Shown: positions 6,827 through 8,686 of the stretch, in pieces
Position numbering within the stretch: position 1 is the stretch's first letter
Layout of the letters: every line of letters starts with the position of its first letter
Assembly: GCA_003556835.1 (NCBI GenBank)
Contig: PWQG01000084.1
Span: 1 to 8,686, forward strand
Reading direction: 5' to 3'
Length of the DNA stretch: 8,686 bases
Source: Gammaproteobacteria bacterium
GTDB lineage: Bacteria; Pseudomonadota; Gammaproteobacteria; Pseudomonadales; Pseudohongiellaceae
The notes under the pieces: model-generated
Told to the model about the DNA's origin: nothing
Databases searched by the model: none
The model's input: only the letters and a program-made list of their open reading frames with translations
Translations under genes and position numbers: made by a program

Positions 6827-7537
6827 TCAGACCAGGGCGGAAACCACTGCTGCCAGGCCGGAAACAGCACACAGGGCCAGCGATGCCACGCGAATGGTTT
6901 CACGCGGCAGACGGTGCATGGTCCGCCGCGCCACCCAGAAGCCCGCCAGCGTGGCAGGCAGAAGAGGCAGTGACAACAGGATGTGGGTCAAGCCAAAACG
7001 CCCCACCGGGGCCAGCACGATCAGGGTGATGATGCAGCTGACCACAAAGAAGGCGGCCAGGTTGGCGCGAATCAGATGCAGCTGTTGATGCTGCCATAAC
7101 AGGGCCATGGGCGGCCCACCGATCGAGGTACTGGTACCCATGAAGCCGGACAGGAAACCGGCCAGCATCATGCGGCCGGGCGTCGGATTCCAGCGCAGCG
7201 AAGAAAGGCTCACGACCACCGCAAAAAGAACGGAGGAGCCAATCAATAATGCCAGCAGGCGGGCATCAATCCACAACAGCAAAGCGGCTCCGGCCAGCGA
7301 ACCGGGGACACGACCGATGATTGCCGATTTCAGGCCGGACAGCGACAGGCCATCACGATAGGCCAGGGCATTGGCCACGGACAGGGTCAATGCGGCCACG
7401 GTGACCGGGGCGGGCACAAAATCGGGATTGAGCAGGAACAGGATCGGCGCAGCAATCACCGCCAGACCAAAACCGACCGCGGTCTGCACAAAAGCGCCAA
7501 TGAATACCAGCAGACTGGCCAGAAGCAGCTCGATCAC
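6827..7537 (-). CDS. TSUP (TauE/SafE-family) membrane permease
   Basis: 236 residues with a GTG start at 7537, preceded by AGGTGAGA five bases upstream. Strongly hydrophobic throughout, with about seven to eight predicted membrane segments in two related halves. Seen: the first-half motif GAFVQTAVGFGLAVIAAPIL (14-33) and the second-half motif AGFLSGFMGTSTSIGGPPMA (126-145), the duplicated signature of the TSUP family in the inner membrane. Characterised members export or import sulfur-containing organic acids, sulfite or related anions. The substrate here is not evident, and no sulfur-metabolism gene is next to it. It is the first gene of a two-gene minus-strand unit with the TetR regulator and is divergent from the radical SAM gene. 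Confidence 0.92.
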   Translation of the reverse strand: MIELLLASLLVFIGAFVQTAVGFGLAVIAAPILFLLNPDFVPAPVTVAALTLSVANALAYRDGLSLSGLKSAIIGRVPGSLAGAALLLWIDARLLALLIGSSVLFAVVVSLSSLRWNPTPGRMMLAGFLSGFMGTSTSIGGPPMALLWQHQQLHLIRANLAAFFVVSCIITLIVLAPVGRFGLTHILLSLPLLPATLAGFWVARRTMHRLPRETIRVASLALCAVSGLAAVVSALV

Positions 7538-7552
7538 GTTTTCTCACCTGGT

Positions 7553-7601
7553 GCGGAAAACCGCGCATTCTACTCCTGTAAAGCACATGCGGCCAGCCGC
7601 A
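7553..7601. repeat. Two small hairpins with the same stem in the divergent intergenic region
   Basis: GCGG-AAAA-CCGC at 7553-7564 (with a G-C and a G-T pair possible outside it) and TGCGG-CCAG-CCGCA at 7588-7601 share nearly identical stems with different tetraloops. They lie between the divergent permease and radical SAM genes. They could be RNA hairpins in the permease leader, operator half-sites, or chance in GC-rich DNA. Confidence 0.3.
7567..7572 (-). promoter_or_regulatory. Possible -10 element for the TSUP permease gene
   Basis: The reverse strand reads TAGAAT, one mismatch from TATAAT, 30 bp before the GTG start. No good -35 hexamer is found at the proper spacing, so support is weak. 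Confidence 0.3.
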
Positions 7602-7628
7602 GGGCTGTTACGCCAGCAGTCACACCGT

Positions 7629-7634
7629 TATAAT
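7629..7634 (+). promoter_or_regulatory. Putative -10 element for the radical SAM gene
   Basis: A perfect TATAAT lies 31 bp before the ATG at 7666. No recognisable -35 hexamer lies 16-18 bp upstream. The gene's ribosome binding site is AAGGA at 7657-7661, four bases before the start. Confidence 0.45.
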
Positions 7635-7665
7635 TCCCGACTTCATTCGTTCCACCAAGGATTTC

Positions 7666-8556
7666 ATGTACCCGCTGAACTACATCGAACCGGTATTCCG
7701 CCCGCCCAGTGAATGGAAATCCCTGATCCTGCAGGTGACCAACGGCTGTTCCTGGAACCGTTGCACCTTCTGCACCATGTACACCGATCCGCAGAAACGC
7801 TTCCGGCCCAAACCCATCGAGGAAATCGAACAGGAGCTGCGCGGCATTGTCGAGGCCGGCATGCCGGTCTACCGCGTATTCCTCGCCGACGGGGATGCCA
7901 TGACCCTGTCGACCCGCCGCCTGCACGAAATCATGGACGTGCTCAATCGCTGGTTGCCGCATCGCCCGCGCGTCAGTGCCTACTGCCTGCCACGCAATCT
8001 GATCAAGAAGTCCGCCGAAGAGCTGCAAGGGCTACGGGAAAAAGGCCTGAGCCTGATGTATGTGGGCTGTGAAACGGGTGATGATGAATTGCTGGAGTTG
8101 ATCGACAAGGGCGAAACCTATGACAGTTCACTGGATGCCCTCCAGAAAATCAGCGCCGCTGGCATGAAAAGCTCGGTCATGGTGCTCAACGGTCTGGGCG
8201 GACCCGAACTGAGCGAGCGCCATGCCATCAACAGCGCGCGGCTGATGAATGCGGCCCAGCCTGATTATCTTTCGACGCTGGTGGTCGAGTTCCCGCAGGG
8301 CTCGGAGCAGTTCGAGAAGAATTTTGATGGCCGCTGGCGCAAGTTGAGTCGCCTGGAACTGTTCCGGGAGATGGAAATCCTGTTGGAGCACCTCGAGCTG
8401 AACAGCACGATTTTCCGTAGTGATCATGCTTCAAATTATCTGGTGCTCAAGGGGGTGCTGGGTAAGGACAAGGAGACTTTGCTGGATACTGTGCGCACGG
8501 CGATTCATCGGCCTGGGGTGATTCCGCTTCGGGAGGAGTGGCAGCGGGGGCTTTGA
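7666..8556 (+). CDS. Radical SAM protein of unknown function
   Basis: 296 residues. The N-terminal half carries GCSWNRCTFC, with C28, C33 and C36 in the C-x4-C-x2-C spacing seen in one branch of radical SAM proteins (the classical spacing is C-x3-C-x2-C). These cysteines should bind the 4Fe-4S cluster that cleaves S-adenosylmethionine. FLADGDAMTLSTRRLHEIM (about 68-86), MYVGCETGDDELLELIDKG and MVLNGLGG follow the beta-strand pattern of the partial TIM barrel. There is no N-terminal B12-binding domain and no TRAM or other accessory domain, so it is a minimal single-domain enzyme. I do not recognise a characterised substrate. It stands alone between a divergent permease and a non-coding palindromic region, so context does not suggest a pathway. 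The start is supported by AAGGA four bases upstream and the TATAAT further up. Confidence 0.92.
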   Translation: MYPLNYIEPVFRPPSEWKSLILQVTNGCSWNRCTFCTMYTDPQKRFRPKPIEEIEQELRGIVEAGMPVYRVFLADGDAMTLSTRRLHEIMDVLNRWLPHRPRVSAYCLPRNLIKKSAEELQGLREKGLSLMYVGCETGDDELLELIDKGETYDSSLDALQKISAAGMKSSVMVLNGLGGPELSERHAINSARLMNAAQPDYLSTLVVEFPQGSEQFEKNFDGRWRKLSRLELFREMEILLEHLELNSTIFRSDHASNYLVLKGVLGKDKETLLDTVRTAIHRPGVIPLREEWQRGL

Positions 8557-8592
8557 GCCTTTTTCGGTGTGCTAGTAGCCCGGGCGCCGAGG

Positions 8593-8686
8593 TGGGTGTC
8601 AGGCTACCGGACACGCTTAAACCCATCCCTGGGTCGCTCGACTGCCGCCATCCCTGGCGGCAGACGGTCCTGTAGCCTCACACCCA
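8593..8686. repeat. Composite palindromic element (REP/BIME-like), possibly continuing past the window edge
   Basis: Outer arms at 8593-8611 and 8668-8686 are reverse complements over 19 bases with two mismatches (core TGGGTGT-AGGCTAC). Inside lie two hairpins with the same loop, ATCCCT: ACCC/GGGT at 8621-8634 and CTGCCGCC/GGCGGCAG, a perfect 8-bp stem, at 8642-8663. An alternative small hairpin, GTGTC/GACAC, spans 8596-8614. The element lies in the 130-bp non-coding stretch after the radical SAM gene, which otherwise shows only a short T-run (8560-8564) just past the stop. The shape suits an intergenic extragenic palindrome family, perhaps with a transcription-terminating or mRNA-protecting role. 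The family cannot be named from one copy. Confidence 0.6.

Noticed and set aside
6732..6872. Upstream in-frame starts (6872 or 6797) for the TetR gene
   Set aside because: The extra residues look like translated non-coding sequence, and 6872 would overlap the end of the permease gene; 6731 gives a plausible acidic N terminus.

Overview
The window is ordinary-looking chromosomal DNA of a moderately GC-rich gammaproteobacterium. The evidence is the divergent trmJ/suhB pair and clearly gammaproteobacterial-type Tex, TrmJ, SuhB and YdjA proteins. I cannot name the genus. I see no transposase, phage gene, tRNA, rRNA or CRISPR array, and coding density is high.

Layout: (1) 1-2040, minus strand: trmJ (tRNA Cm/Um32 methyltransferase) followed 63 bp downstream by tex, which runs off the left edge after 398 codons. 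(2) 2041-2177: divergent promoter region with an extended -10 element on each strand. (3) 2178-2975, plus strand: a full-length SuhB homologue whose inositol-monophosphatase active site has been dismantled. Three of the metal-site acidic residues and the DGT motif are replaced, while the fold-defining segments remain. (4) 3088-5895, plus strand: a tight three-gene run of a Tat-exported type-B carboxylesterase, a YdjA-like nitroreductase and a small lysophospholipid-type acyltransferase, with the last two overlapping by 11 bp. (5) 5940-7537, minus strand: a TSUP/TauE-SafE permease followed by a TetR regulator with a long N-terminal extension, convergent to the acyltransferase. (6) 7666-8556, plus strand: a stand-alone radical SAM protein of unknown function. 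(7) 8557-8686: a non-coding composite palindrome, with long outer arms enclosing two small hairpins that share the same loop.

How the genes may work together: trmJ, tex and suhB all belong to RNA metabolism or transcription (tRNA modification, Tex nucleic-acid binding, rRNA antitermination), so the left third is an RNA-related neighbourhood. The esterase, nitroreductase and acyltransferase run has no obvious single pathway. An acyl-lipid or ester theme is possible but is inference. The TetR protein is the natural candidate regulator for the permease operon.

The most notable observation is the catalytically dead SuhB. In E. coli the phosphatase activity is dispensable for SuhB's antitermination role, so this gene looks like a natural case in which only the non-enzymatic role was kept. 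The second is the composite palindrome at the right edge. I found nothing that I would call a wholly new system.
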